A stretch of DNA of 64,000 bases from Azospirillaceae bacterium. GTDB taxonomy: Bacteria > Pseudomonadota > Alphaproteobacteria > Azospirillales > Azospirillaceae. Shown here piece after piece: positions 15,879-25,003 of the stretch. Made by a program: the position numbers and the translations under genes. Location of the stretch: NCBI GenBank assembly GCA_028283825.1, contig JAPWJW010000001.1, positions 1,240,001-1,304,000 on the forward strand, written 5' to 3'. The notes under the pieces were generated by a model. That model was not told where the DNA came from, did not search any database, and was given only the letters and a program-made list of their open reading frames with translations. Position 1 is the first letter of the stretch. Each line of letters starts with the position of its first letter.

Positions 15879-18785
15879 ATGCCCGACACTGCCTCCGAAG
15901 TGGTCTACCGCTTCGGCCCCTTCAGCCTCTATCCGTCCCGCCATCTGCTGACCGCCGGCCGGCCGGTTGCCCTGGGGGGCAGGGCAATGGGGCTGTTGGT
16001 GGCGCTGGTCGAGCGCGCGGGGCAGGAGGTGGGGCGGGATGAGCTGATGGCCCTGGCCTGGCCGTCCACCCATGTGGCCGATAACAATTTGCGGGTCCAG
16101 ATGACCAAGCTGCGCGACGCCCTGAACCGGGGCGACGACAGCCAGGCCTACATCGCCACCAACCCCGGCCGGGGGTATCGCTTCATCGCCCCCGTCCTGC
16201 GCGAAATGGTGGGCATCACGGCCGGAACCACCGCGTCGCCCCTGTCGCCTGCGGTTGCGGCATCCCCCGGCCGGACACCCGTCGGCCGGGCAGAGGTCAT
16301 CGTGGCGCTGGCGGCCAAGCTGGAACGCCATCGGCTGGTCAGCATCGTGGGGCCGGGCGGCATGGGCAAGACCACCGTGGCCCTGGCGGTGGCGGCGTCC
16401 GTGGCGGGCCGCTATCCCGACGGCGTCGGGCTCATTGACCTGGCGGCGGTCAGGGACGGGACCTTGGTGCCGGGGCTGGCCGCCGCCCGGCTGGCGCCGC
16501 ACATCCATGCCGACGACCCTCTGCCGGCCCTGACGGCTTTCCTCAAGACCCGGCGCATGCTGGTGGTGCTGGACAGCTGCGAACCGGTGACGATGGCCGC
16601 CGCGGGGCTGGCGGAGGCGCTGCTGGCCGGCGCACCCGGCCTGGACATCCTGGTCACCAGCCGTGAGCCGTTGCGGGCGGAGGGGGAACAGGTGCACCGC
16701 CTGGGGCCGCTGGCGGTGCCGGACCGGGCCGATGGGCTGACGGCGGCCCGCGCCCTGGAGCATGCCGCCGTCCGTCTGTTCGTGGACCGGATGGCCGCCA
16801 GCCTGGGCGGCTTTGACCTGCGCGATGAGGATGCGTCCCTGGTGGCGGAGATTTGCCGGCGCCTGGACGGCATTCCCCTGGCGTTGGAACTGGCGGCGGG
16901 GCCCGTCGAGGTCTATGGCATCGCCGGCGTGGTGGCCCGCCTGGACGATCGTTTCGCCCTGCTGGTCCGGGGACGCCGTACGGCGGCGGACCGTCACCAG
17001 ACCCTGCGCGCCGCCGTGGACTGGAGCTACAACCTGCTGTCGTCGCCCGAACGGCATGTGCTGGACCGGCTGTCGGTGTTCGACGGCGGCTTCGGCCTCA
17101 CGGCCCTGCCGGCCGTGGCGGGGATGATGGCGGAGGCCATGGTGGCCGACCTGGTGGCCAAGTCCCTGGTGGTTGCCGACCTGAACCCGGCGGGGGCGCC
17201 GGCGGGCGAGGTGCGCTATCGCCTGCTGGACACCATCCGCGCTTATGCCGGCGAGCGGCTGGCGGCGGCCGGCGGCCATGCGGCGGCGGCCCAGGCGCAT
17301 GCCCGCCATTATCTGGGATTGCTGCAAGGCGCCTTGCCGAACTGGGATGTGCAGCCGGTGCGGGACATGCTGGTCCGCTACGGCCCTGAGGTCGACAACA
17401 TCCGCCAGGCGCTGGACTGGTGCCTGGCGACCGAGGGGCAGGAGGACGCGTTTCGGGCCCTGACCTTGGCGGCGGCACCCTTGTGGATGCGGCTGTCGTT
17501 GTGGAAGGACTGCCGGCAGCGTGCGGGCCAGGCCCTGGCGCTGGCCGTCCCCTTCGCCGATGAACGCCAGCACCTGCACCTGACGGCGCTGCGGGGCATG
17601 GCCCTGACCATGACCAATGCCATCGACGACCACACGGTCGCGACCTGGGACGCCGTGCGGACGATGGCGGCGCGCCTGGGCGACCCGGGCAGCGACCTGC
17701 AAGCCCTGTTGGGACTATGGGTCATCCATTTCAACCGGGGCCATCTGCGCCATACCCTGGCCCTGGCGCATGATTTCCAGGCCGCCGCCGCCCGCAACCC
17801 CGACCGGGTGGCGCCCGCCTTGGCGGAGCGCATGATCGGTGCTTCCCTGCACATCCTGGGCGACCATGAGGGCGGGCGCATCCGTACCGAGCGGGCCCTG
17901 GAACTGGCGGAGATGGCGGCCCCGCCGGGGCAGAGCATCCGCTTCCACCTGGATCAGCGCATCCTGGCCCAGAGCACGCTGGCCGGCATTCTTTGGCTTC
18001 AGGGCGCCGTCGATCACGGCCAGGACCATCTGCGCCAGAGCTTGCAGGCCGCCGACGTCCTGGGGCATGCCGCCACCACCTGCACTGTGCTGGGCCAGTC
18101 GGCCTGTGCCATGGCGCTGCTGACCGGTGACTTGACGGCGGCACAGCGTTATTGCCGCCTGCTGCTGTCCCTGGCGGAGCGGCATGGCTTGCAGCTGTGG
18201 CACCAGTGGGGGCTGTGCTTCGACCTGATCCTGAAGGTGAAGATCGCCGGCGCCCACGCGGATACGGACGCCATGCTGCGCCGCCTGGCCGACATCCCCG
18301 ACCTGTCACATCCCCGCTACATGGCCCTGGTGCGGGAATCCGCCCTGGCCCTGGGGCGGGCTGGCGATCCCACCACCGCCCTGGGCCTGATCGACACGGC
18401 GTTCGAACGGTCACGGCGCAATGAGGAAGGCTGGTGCTTGCCGGAACTGATGCGCCTGCGGGGCGAGCTGCTGTTCCAGCGCGGCGACGGGGTGGAGCCC
18501 GAGGCGCTTTACCGCCGGGCCTTGGCCCTGGCGGCGGAGCAGGGTGCCCTGTCCTGGCAACTGCGTGCGGTGGTCAGCCTGGCGCGGCTGCAGATCAGGC
18601 TGGACCGGGTGGGTGACGCGCCGGCGCTGCTGGCCGACCTATACGCCCGCTTCAGCGAGGGGCGGGACACGTCGGACCTCAAGGCGGCGGAAACCCTGCT
18701 GCTGCATTTCAGCGGCGGCCGCGCCTCGGGCCGCGTCCTGGATGGTCCGGCCCGGTCGGCCGAGGGCGGCCTGCTGACGGCGTGA
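15879..18785 (+). CDS. OmpR-type winged helix fused to STAND ATPase and TPR-like region (paralogue 1)
   Basis: 968 residues. Residues about 8-105 form an OmpR-type winged helix (FGPFSLYPSRHLLTAG ... NNLRVQMTKLRDALN ... NPGRGYRFIAPV). A STAND/NB-ARC-like ATPase follows: P-loop IVGPGGMGKTTVAL near 155-168, Walker B RRMLVVLDSCEP near 226, VTSREPLRAEGEQV, then LELAAGPVEV and a winged segment (HQTLRAAVDWSYNLLSS). The rest is alpha-helical and TPR-like. No receiver or membrane segment is present, so it looks like a soluble one-component, ATP-gated transcription factor resembling AfsR/MalT in logic. Ligand and target are unknown. A second copy lies at 49314. Confidence 0.85.
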   Translation: MPDTASEVVYRFGPFSLYPSRHLLTAGRPVALGGRAMGLLVALVERAGQEVGRDELMALAWPSTHVADNNLRVQMTKLRDALNRGDDSQAYIATNPGRGYRFIAPVLREMVGITAGTTASPLSPAVAASPGRTPVGRAEVIVALAAKLERHRLVSIVGPGGMGKTTVALAVAASVAGRYPDGVGLIDLAAVRDGTLVPGLAAARLAPHIHADDPLPALTAFLKTRRMLVVLDSCEPVTMAAAGLAEALLAGAPGLDILVTSREPLRAEGEQVHRLGPLAVPDRADGLTAARALEHAAVRLFVDRMAASLGGFDLRDEDASLVAEICRRLDGIPLALELAAGPVEVYGIAGVVARLDDRFALLVRGRRTAADRHQTLRAAVDWSYNLLSSPERHVLDRLSVFDGGFGLTALPAVAGMMAEAMVADLVAKSLVVADLNPAGAPAGEVRYRLLDTIRAYAGERLAAAGGHAAAAQAHARHYLGLLQGALPNWDVQPVRDMLVRYGPEVDNIRQALDWCLATEGQEDAFRALTLAAAPLWMRLSLWKDCRQRAGQALALAVPFADERQHLHLTALRGMALTMTNAIDDHTVATWDAVRTMAARLGDPGSDLQALLGLWVIHFNRGHLRHTLALAHDFQAAAARNPDRVAPALAERMIGASLHILGDHEGGRIRTERALELAEMAAPPGQSIRFHLDQRILAQSTLAGILWLQGAVDHGQDHLRQSLQAADVLGHAATTCTVLGQSACAMALLTGDLTAAQRYCRLLLSLAERHGLQLWHQWGLCFDLILKVKIAGAHADTDAMLRRLADIPDLSHPRYMALVRESALALGRAGDPTTALGLIDTAFERSRRNEEGWCLPELMRLRGELLFQRGDGVEPEALYRRALALAAEQGALSWQLRAVVSLARLQIRLDRVGDAPALLADLYARFSEGRDTSDLKAAETLLLHFSGGRASGRVLDGPARSAEGGLLTA

Positions 18786-18786
18786 T

Positions 18787-18910
18787 CAGCGGCATTCATG
18801 CCGCTGTAGGCTGCGACCGCAGCCGCCGGAGATTGCCGGGGAGCCGGAGGCGGACTGGAAATCGAGGAAGCCCGAGCCAGCGGATGCTGGCGCCCGGCGC
18901 CTGAGGGGGC
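18787..18910 (+). repeat. Three-hairpin structured repeat element, copy A
   Basis: Starts 2 bases after the stop of paralogue 1. Hairpin I: CAGCGGCAT (18787-18795) with ATGCCGCTG (18798-18806). TA, then hairpin II: GGCTGC, loop GACC, GCAGCC (18809-18824), followed by GCCGGAG. After a 44-base variable segment containing GAGGAAGCC comes hairpin III: GCCAGC, loop GGAT, GCTGGC (18876-18891), then GCCCGGCGCCTGAGGGGGC. Copy B at 33685 has the same order, loops and flanks, with stem bases changed on both sides. Here it lies between convergent genes, so a 3' untranslated role is possible. No known family was recognised. Confidence 0.75.
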
Positions 18911-18942
18911 CTTTGGTCGGTTCCGATCAAAGGCCGTGCGTA

Positions 18943-19503
18943 TCAATTCACCCGTTGTTTTGCCAGCTTGCGTGCCAGGGTCCGGCGGTGCATGCCCAGG
19001 CGGCGGGCGGCTTCGGAAACGTTGAAGTCGGTATCGGCCAGTGTCTCGTGGATGCGTTCCCACTCCAGCGTCTTGATGGAGGTGGCGCGGTTGCTCAGCC
19101 CGATGTTGCTGTCGCCCTCGACCCGGCCGAAGGCGGCCTCGATGTCGTCGGTGTTGGACGGCTTGGCCAGGTAGTGGCAGGCGCCCAGCTTGATGGCCTC
19201 GACCGCGGTGGCGATGCTGGCGAAACCGGTCAGCACCACGATCTTCATTTCCGGGTTGTGGGCGTGCAGGATCTTCACGCACTCCAGGCCCGAGGCCCCG
19301 GCCAGCTTTAGATCCACCACGGCGAATTCCGGATCGGTCTGCGCCAGGATTTCCGGCAGGGCTTCTGCCCGGTCGCATTGCAGCACGTGATAGTCGCGCC
19401 GCTCGAACGACCGCTTCAGCGCCCGCCCGAAGGAGGGGTCGTCCTCCACGATCAGCAGGGTGGGGCCCCCTTCGGGGGATGCGGCGGCGTTTTCGTCAGT
19501 CAT
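18943..19503 (-). CDS. regA: RegA/ActR/PrrA-type redox response regulator
   Basis: 186 residues, the family length. Receiver with acidic pocket EDD (20-22), phosphoacceptor Asp64 (FAVVDLKLAGASGLE) and Lys (YLAKPSNTDD); a linker; and the near-invariant Fis-type helix-turn-helix (NVSEAARRLGMHRRTLARKL). RegA controls respiration, carbon/nitrogen fixation and photosynthesis genes according to redox state. Its ATG overlaps the regB stop by 8 bases. Cyo oxidase genes directly upstream are plausible targets. Confidence 0.95.
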   Translation of the reverse strand: MTDENAAASPEGGPTLLIVEDDPSFGRALKRSFERRDYHVLQCDRAEALPEILAQTDPEFAVVDLKLAGASGLECVKILHAHNPEMKIVVLTGFASIATAVEAIKLGACHYLAKPSNTDDIEAAFGRVEGDSNIGLSNRATSIKTLEWERIHETLADTDFNVSEAARRLGMHRRTLARKLAKQRVN

Positions 19504-20815
19504 CCGAATCCTCGATCACCAGCGAACTTGTCGGCAGGCGCAATTCCACGGTGGCGCCACCGGCGGGGTTGTTGACGGCAGTTACCCGCCCACCCAGTTT
19601 GCGCGCCACATTAACAACAAGGAAGAGGCCCAGGCCGCGCCCTGGCTTGTTCTTGGTGGACTGGTAAGGCTTGCCGAATCGCGCCAGGATGTCCGGCGCG
19701 AAGCCGGGCCCGCGATCCTGCACCGTGACGATCAGCAGGCCGTCATGGCAGGCGACGTCGATGCCGACCCAGCCGGGCGATGCCTCCAGCGCGTTGTCGA
19801 ACACGTTGAACAGGCTCTGCTTGATGGCGGTGTCGGAGGCGATCACCACGTCGTCGGCGATGTGGTTGGTGTAATCGATGGCGCGCTCCGCATGGGCGGA
19901 CCGCCAATCCTCCACCACGTCGTCCATGAAGGTGACCAGGGTGGTGCGCTCCGCCCCCTCGGCCCGCGCCTCGCCGGCCGTCAGCAGGACGCGGGAGACG
20001 ATCTCCTTGCAGCGGGCCAGTGCCGCCTGCATCTCATCCAACTCATCCACCATGTCGGGCGGAAAATCGGCCTTCGCACCCTTGGCGGCCATGCGGCGCC
20101 AGTCGCTGAGGATGACCGACAGGGTGGCCAAGGGCGTGCCCAGCTCGTGGGCCGCCCCCGAGGCCAGCAGGCCCATGCGGACGATGTGGTCCTCCTCCAC
20201 CGATTTCTGGCGCAGGTCGGACAGGCGGGCATCGCGCAGGCGCAGATTGCCGTTGATGCGGGTGACGAAACTAACGGCCAGAACGGCGGCCAGCAGGAAA
20301 CAGATGAAGGTGCCGGCCAGGTACAGGTCGAACACCCGGGGCCAGGCGCCGCCCGACGATGCCAGCCCCTGGGAGAACAGGGCGATGTCCCGGTGATAGG
20401 CGGTCAGGCCGACGAAGCAGGCGCAGGTCACCCCCACCAGGGTCCAGGTCAGGGGGGACCGCAGCAGGACGGCGCCCAGGATGACTTGCAACAGGAACAG
20501 CGAGATGAAGGGGTTGCTGGCCCCGCCGCTGAGGTACAGCTGAACCGTCAGTCCCGCCACGTCCAGCAGCAGGCCCAGGAACAGTTCGGTGTTGGTGATG
20601 ATCGCGCGGCTGCGGGTGCGGTACAGGCTGACCAGGTTCAGCAGCACCAGGAACAGGATGACGGTGCCCATGGGCAGCAGGGGAAGCTCGATATCGAACC
20701 AGGCGTGGGCCATGGCGATGGTGACGATCTGGCCGCCCACGGCCAGCCACCGCAGGGTGACCAGCAGCAACAGGTTCTTCTGGTTGGTGGTATCCTGGAT
20801 CGAAATGTCTTCCAT
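19496..20815 (-). CDS. regB: RegB/ActS/PrrB-type redox sensor histidine kinase
   Basis: 439 residues. Six membrane segments occupy residues about 15-185, with the ubiquinone-binding motif GGASNPF (97-103) in place. The H-box is AAHELGTPLATL with His223, and the redox-active cysteine is Cys269 in LARCKEIV, matching Cys265 of Rhodobacter RegB. ATPase motifs: NVFDNALEASP, DRGPGF, GRGLGLFLVVNVARKLGG. The kinase senses the quinone pool and is expected to phosphorylate the downstream regA product. Unusually it directly follows the cyoABCD operon, separated by two strong hairpins. Confidence 0.95.
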   Translation of the reverse strand: MEDISIQDTTNQKNLLLLVTLRWLAVGGQIVTIAMAHAWFDIELPLLPMGTVILFLVLLNLVSLYRTRSRAIITNTELFLGLLLDVAGLTVQLYLSGGASNPFISLFLLQVILGAVLLRSPLTWTLVGVTCACFVGLTAYHRDIALFSQGLASSGGAWPRVFDLYLAGTFICFLLAAVLAVSFVTRINGNLRLRDARLSDLRQKSVEEDHIVRMGLLASGAAHELGTPLATLSVILSDWRRMAAKGAKADFPPDMVDELDEMQAALARCKEIVSRVLLTAGEARAEGAERTTLVTFMDDVVEDWRSAHAERAIDYTNHIADDVVIASDTAIKQSLFNVFDNALEASPGWVGIDVACHDGLLIVTVQDRGPGFAPDILARFGKPYQSTKNKPGRGLGLFLVVNVARKLGGRVTAVNNPAGGATVELRLPTSSLVIEDSDD

Positions 20816-20893
20816 CCTGTCCCTAGCGCCTCCCTGGACGGATGTCTGTGTCAGGCAGGACTAGCGTTCGAACGTAGGCTTATCAACGACTAA

Positions 20894-20948
20894 GGCGATC
20901 ACGGGGCCACCCGCGGGACGATCCGCCGCGGATGGCCCCGTGATCGCC
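20894..20948. repeat. Long near-perfect hairpin upstream of regB
   Basis: GGCGATCACGGGGCCA (20894-20909) pairs perfectly with TGGCCCCGTGATCGCC (20933-20948), and inside it CCGCGG (20911-20916) pairs with CCGCGG (20926-20931), leaving a loop of 9. It lies about 80 bases before the regB start on the minus strand. It could be an attenuator/terminator between cyo and regBA or a folded leader; there is no T-run on either side. Confidence 0.6.
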
Positions 20949-20990
20949 CTGGTGGCCGCGTCACGGGTAATCATTAAGGGACGAAACGAT

Positions 20991-21036
20991 CCCAGGGGAA
21001 GGGGAGGGGGCTTAAAAGCCCAACCCTTCCCCTGGG
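20991..21036 (-). terminator. Terminator hairpin of the cyo operon
   Basis: CCCAGGGGAAGGG (20991-21003) pairs with CCCTTCCCCTGGG (21024-21036), and an inner GGGCTT/AAGCCC stem (21008-21021) extends it. It begins 8 bases after the cyoD stop on minus and is followed by ATCGTTTCG. Position and strength indicate the 3' end of cyoABCD. Confidence 0.7.
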
Positions 21037-21043
21037 GGGACGC

Positions 21044-21421
21044 TTACTCCATCGGCATCGCGCCGGGCATCATGTTGGCGTTCAGGTGGAGCATGACCCA
21101 CCAGGAACCCACCACCACGATGGCGACGATCAGCAGCGTGAAGATGAAGGCGGCCATGTTCCAGGACCGGCTGGAGGCCGCGTTCATGTGCAGGAAGTAG
21201 ACCAGGTGCACGACGATCTGGACGATGCCCAGGCCGAAGCAAACCGGGACGGCGGTCTCGGCCGGCAGGGCGCCGGACATGACCAGGGCGAAGGGAATGG
21301 CGGTCAGGATGACCGACAGGATGAAGCCGATGATGTACGACTTCACGCTGCCATGCGCACTGTCGCCATGATGGCCGTGATCATGCCCATGGGCAGCGGT
21401 AGCGGAATGCGAAGCGCCCAT
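21044..21421 (-). CDS. cyoD: Cytochrome o ubiquinol oxidase subunit IV
   Basis: 125 residues. A histidine-rich N-terminus (HGHDHGHHGD) leads to three membrane helices (SYIIGFILSVILTAIPFALV, IVQIVVHLVYFLHM, FIFTLLIVAIVVVGSWWVM), matching CyoD. ATG 21421 overlaps the cyoC stop (TAATG). Subunit IV aids assembly of the CuB centre in the bo3 oxidase. Confidence 0.92.
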   Translation of the reverse strand: MGASHSATAAHGHDHGHHGDSAHGSVKSYIIGFILSVILTAIPFALVMSGALPAETAVPVCFGLGIVQIVVHLVYFLHMNAASSRSWNMAAFIFTLLIVAIVVVGSWWVMLHLNANMMPGAMPME

Positions 21422-22056
21422 TATGCGGCCACTCCCGTGAGATAGACGATGGTGAACACACCGATCCACACGATGTCCAGGAAGTGCCAGAACAGGCTCA
21501 GGCACGTCAGGCGGACGATGTTGGTGTGGGTCAGGCCGCGGCGCAGCACGTGGGCCATCATGACCACCATCCAGACCATGCCGGACAGGACGTGCAGGCC
21601 GTGGGTGCCAACCAGGGTGAAGAAGGACGACAGGAAGGCCGAACGGTCGGGGCCCGCACCTTCGCCGATCAGCTCGGCGAATTCATGCAGTTCCATGAAC
21701 ATGAAGCCCAGGCCCAGCAGCAGCGTCAGGGCCAGCCACACCAGGGTGGCGGACTGCTTCTGCCGCTCGGCCATGATCATGGCCATGCCGTAGGTGAAGC
21801 TGGACACCAGCAGGCAGGCGGTTTCGCCGGCCACGTAGGGCAGGCTGAACAGCTCCTTGGCGTCCGGCCCACCGGCCGTCTGTCCGCGCAGCACCGCGAA
21901 CGCGGCGAACACCGCCGCGAACAGGATGCAGTCGCTCATCAGGTAGATCCAGAAACCAAGCGTGGTCTTGGACCCGTCGTCGTGGTGTTCCTCGTGAACA
22001 TCCACGTGGGTGAGGAGGGCCGCGTCACCGGCCAGAAGATGGGTATTGCTCGTCAT
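21421..22056 (-). CDS. cyoC: Cytochrome o ubiquinol oxidase subunit III
   Basis: 211 residues with five predicted membrane helices and the typical start of helix 1 ([20 protein letters not shown]) and the final [18 protein letters not shown]. Histidines in [16 protein letters not shown] are characteristic. It starts one base after the cyoB stop codon, indicating coupled translation. Confidence 0.95.
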   Translation of the reverse strand: MTSNTHLLAGDAALLTHVDVHEEHHDDGSKTTLGFWIYLMSDCILFAAVFAAFAVLRGQTAGGPDAKELFSLPYVAGETACLLVSSFTYGMAMIMAERQKQSATLVWLALTLLLGLGFMFMELHEFAELIGEGAGPDRSAFLSSFFTLVGTHGLHVLSGMVWMVVMMAHVLRRGLTHTNIVRLTCLSLFWHFLDIVWIGVFTIVYLTGVAA

Positions 22057-22057
22057 C

Positions 22058-24037
22058 TCAGACCTGCGACGTCAGTTGCTTGAAGTACTTGCCTTCAGTA
22101 TCGGCCACCGTCTCGGAGGGGACGTAGTAGTCCCGGTTCTCGTTGAAGGTGTGCGCGATGCCGATGGCGACCGCACCGGCGAAGGCCGCGACGACCAGCC
22201 ACCAGATGTGCCAGATCAGCGCGAAGCCCAGGACGGCGATGAAGCCGCCGAGGATGGGACCCGTGCCCGTGTTGTGGGGCATGTGGATCCGGCCGTAGGC
22301 GGGCAGGGGCTGCAGGCCGGCGCCGCTGTTCTGCTTCTGCTCCCAGAAGGCATCGCGGCCGTGGACGACCGGGGTGGCCGGGAAGTTGTAGAACGCCGGC
22401 GGGGAGGACGTGGCCCACTCCAGCGTACGGCCGTTCCACGGATCGCCGGTCAGGTCGCGCAGCGACTTGCGGTTCAGCACGCTGACCAGGATCTGCAGGA
22501 CGAAGGCGCCGATGCCGCAGGCGATGACCGCCGCACCCAGCGCCGCCACCAGCAGGTAGTTGTGCCAGACGACGTTGTCGACGTGGTTCATGCGACGGGT
22601 CATGCCCATCAGGCCCAGGGCGTACAGGGGCATGAAGGCCAGGTAGAAGCCGACCAGCCAGCACCAGAACGACACCTTGCCCAGACCCTCATGCAGCTTG
22701 AAGCCGAAGGCCTTGGGGAACCAGTAGGTGAAGCCGGCCAGGTAGCCGAACAGCACGCCGCCGATGATGACGTTGTGGAAGTGGGCGATCAGGAACAGGC
22801 TGTTGTGCAGCACGAAGTCGGCCGCGGGCACCGCCATCAGAACGCCGGTCATGCCGCCGATGACGAAGGTGACCATGAAGCCCAGGGTCCACAGCACCGG
22901 AACGGTGAACTGCAGGCGGCCCCGGTACATGGTGAACAGCCAGTTGAAGATCTTGGCGCCGGTCGGGATGGAAATGATCATCGTGGTGATGCCGAAGAAG
23001 GCGTTCACGTTGGCACCCGCACCCATGGTGAAGAAGTGGTGCAGCCACACGATGAAGGACAGGATGGTGATGCAGACCGTGGCATAGACCATGGAGGTGT
23101 AGCCGAACAGCCGCTTGGACGAGAAGGTGGAGATGACTTCGGAGAAGATGCCGAAGGCCGGCAGGACCAGGATGTACACCTCAGGATGGCCCCAGGCCCA
23201 GATGAGGTTCACGTACATCATGGCGTTGCCGCCACCGTCGTTGGTGAAGAAGTGCATGCCCAGGTAACGGTCCAGGGACAGCATGGCCAGCGTCGCGGTC
23301 AGGATGGGGAAGGCCGCCACGATCAGCATGTTGGAGCACAGGGTGGTCCAGGTGAAGACCGGCAGGCGCATCATGGTCATGCCCGGCGCCCGCATCTTCA
23401 GGATGGTCGTGATCATGTTCACGCCCGCCAGAAGGGTGCCGATACCTGAGATCTGCAAGGCCCACAGATAATAGTCCACGCCGACGCCGGGGCTGTACTG
23501 CAACTCCGACAGGGGCGGGTAGGCCAGCCAGCCGGTGCGGGCGAACTCACCCACCGCCAGCGAGATGTTGATCAGCAGCGCGCCCGCGGCCGTCAGCCAG
23601 AAGCTGAGGTTGTTCAGGTAGGGGAACGCCACGTCGCGCGCGCCGATCTGCAGCGGCACGACGATGTTCATCAGGCCGACCATGAAGGGCATCGCCATGA
23701 AGAAGATCATGATGACGCCGTGGGCGGTGAACACCTGGTCGAAGTGCTCTGGCGGCAGCGGGCCGGCGGCGCCGGTCGACGCCATCGCCTGCTGGGTACG
23801 CATCATCACGGCGTCGGCGAAGCCGCGCAGCAGCATCACCAGCGCCAGGATGATGTACATGATGCCGATGTTCTTGTGGTCGACCGAGGTCAGCCACTTG
23901 GACCACAGGGGGCCCCACAGCTTGAAGAAGGTGAGGGCGGCGAAGGCCGCCACACCACCCAGGACCATCATCGCCACGGCCACCATGATGATGGGCTCGT
24001 GGTAGGGAATGGCCTCTAGAGTCAGTTTACCAAACAT
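22058..24037 (-). CDS. cyoB: Cytochrome o ubiquinol oxidase subunit I
   Basis: 659 residues (E. coli CyoB 663). This is the catalytic haem-copper subunit. CuB ligands lie in [14 protein letters not shown] (His, with the crosslinked Tyr) and WLHHFFTMG; haem ligands in [12 protein letters not shown]. The N-terminal quinol-site region ([15 protein letters not shown]) and about 15 helices are present, so it reduces oxygen with ubiquinol and pumps protons. It lies 3 bases after cyoA in a tight operon. Confidence 0.97.
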   Translation of the reverse strand: MFGKLTLEAIPYHEPIIMVAVAMMVLGGVAAFAALTFFKLWGPLWSKWLTSVDHKNIGIMYIILALVMLLRGFADAVMMRTQQAMASTGAAGPLPPEHFDQVFTAHGVIMIFFMAMPFMVGLMNIVVPLQIGARDVAFPYLNNLSFWLTAAGALLINISLAVGEFARTGWLAYPPLSELQYSPGVGVDYYLWALQISGIGTLLAGVNMITTILKMRAPGMTMMRLPVFTWTTLCSNMLIVAAFPILTATLAMLSLDRYLGMHFFTNDGGGNAMMYVNLIWAWGHPEVYILVLPAFGIFSEVISTFSSKRLFGYTSMVYATVCITILSFIVWLHHFFTMGAGANVNAFFGITTMIISIPTGAKIFNWLFTMYRGRLQFTVPVLWTLGFMVTFVIGGMTGVLMAVPAADFVLHNSLFLIAHFHNVIIGGVLFGYLAGFTYWFPKAFGFKLHEGLGKVSFWCWLVGFYLAFMPLYALGLMGMTRRMNHVDNVVWHNYLLVAALGAAVIACGIGAFVLQILVSVLNRKSLRDLTGDPWNGRTLEWATSSPPAFYNFPATPVVHGRDAFWEQKQNSGAGLQPLPAYGRIHMPHNTGTGPILGGFIAVLGFALIWHIWWLVVAAFAGAVAIGIAHTFNENRDYYVPSETVADTEGKYFKQLTSQV

Positions 24038-24040
24038 AAA

Positions 24041-25003
24041 TCACAACCCTCTCGGATTGGCGGGATTGCACAGCTGGACATCGCCGCCAACCGCCTCTTT
24101 CGCCATGGCGAGGCTCACGGCGGCGTCCATGCAGGTGGAACCGTCGGAGCACTTGTTCAGGATGTCGTGGTAGAGCGTCGGCTCGACCTCGGCATAGGAG
24201 CTGACCGGGTCCTTCTCGCTGGGCTTGGCCAGCTCGCGGTACGTGGCCATGGTCAGTTTCTTGTCACCGGCGCGGACGTTCTCGACCCAATGGGCGAAAT
24301 CGTCGTCGCTCATGGCGTGCGCCACGAAATGCATGTCGGAGAAGCCGCCGCCGCTGTAGTTGGCGGACAGGCCGTCATAATCACCGACGGCACTGGCCAG
24401 CAGGTTCAGCTTCGTTTCCATGCCGGGCATGGTGTAGATCTGGCTGCCCAGGCGCGGGATGAAGAAGGAGTTCATCACCGTTGCGGAGGTCAGCTTGAAG
24501 TGGACGGGCGTGTCGGCCGGGAAGGCCAGCTCGTTCACCGAGGCGATCTGCAGGTCGGGGTAGATGAACAGCCACTTCCAGTCCATGGAGACGACCTCGA
24601 CCTCAATGGTCTTCTTGTCGCTCACCAGTGCCTTGCTGGGCTCCAGCGTGTGGGACGACACCCACGTCACGTAGGCCAGGATCGCAATGATGATGCAGGG
24701 GACGCCCCACACGAACAGTTCGATCTTGGTGGAGTGTTCCCAGTCGGGCGTGAAGGTCGCCGCCTTGTTCGAGGCGCGGTAGCGCCAGGCGAAGAACAGC
24801 ACCATCGCGATGACCGGAACGATGACGATAAGCATCAGGCACGTGGCCAGGATGATGATCGACTTTTCCTCGGCACCGATGGGACCCATGGGGTCCAGCA
24901 GCGCCATGTCGCAGCCGCTGAGCAGCGGGGCCAAAGCCGCCAGCGCCGCCAGGGATTTTGTGCGGCCGCGCAGGTGCCGCAAAAGTCTTAGGGTCGGGGT
25001 CAT
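24041..25003 (-). CDS. cyoA: Cytochrome o ubiquinol oxidase subunit II (lipoprotein)
   Basis: 320 residues (E. coli 315). The signal peptide ends in a lipobox (LAPLLSGCDM), followed by two membrane helices (IIILATCLMLIVIVPVIAMV; LFVWGVPCIIIAILAYV) and the cupredoxin domain (NSFFIPRLGSQIYTMPGM) lacking CuA ligands, as expected for quinol oxidases. ATG 25003 is selected because it begins a normal lipoprotein signal; the frame stays open to 25270 without sense. Confidence 0.95.
   Translation of the reverse strand: MTPTLRLLRHLRGRTKSLAALAALAPLLSGCDMALLDPMGPIGAEEKSIIILATCLMLIVIVPVIAMVLFFAWRYRASNKAATFTPDWEHSTKIELFVWGVPCIIIAILAYVTWVSSHTLEPSKALVSDKKTIEVEVVSMDWKWLFIYPDLQIASVNELAFPADTPVHFKLTSATVMNSFFIPRLGSQIYTMPGMETKLNLLASAVGDYDGLSANYSGGGFSDMHFVAHAMSDDDFAHWVENVRAGDKKLTMATYRELAKPSEKDPVSSYAEVEPTLYHDILNKCSDGSTCMDAAVSLAMAKEAVGGDVQLCNPANPRGL

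Noticed and set aside
15849-17702. 617-codon open frame on minus opposite STAND paralogue 1
   Set aside because: Low-complexity antisense shadow of a gene with well-defined winged-helix and ATPase motifs.
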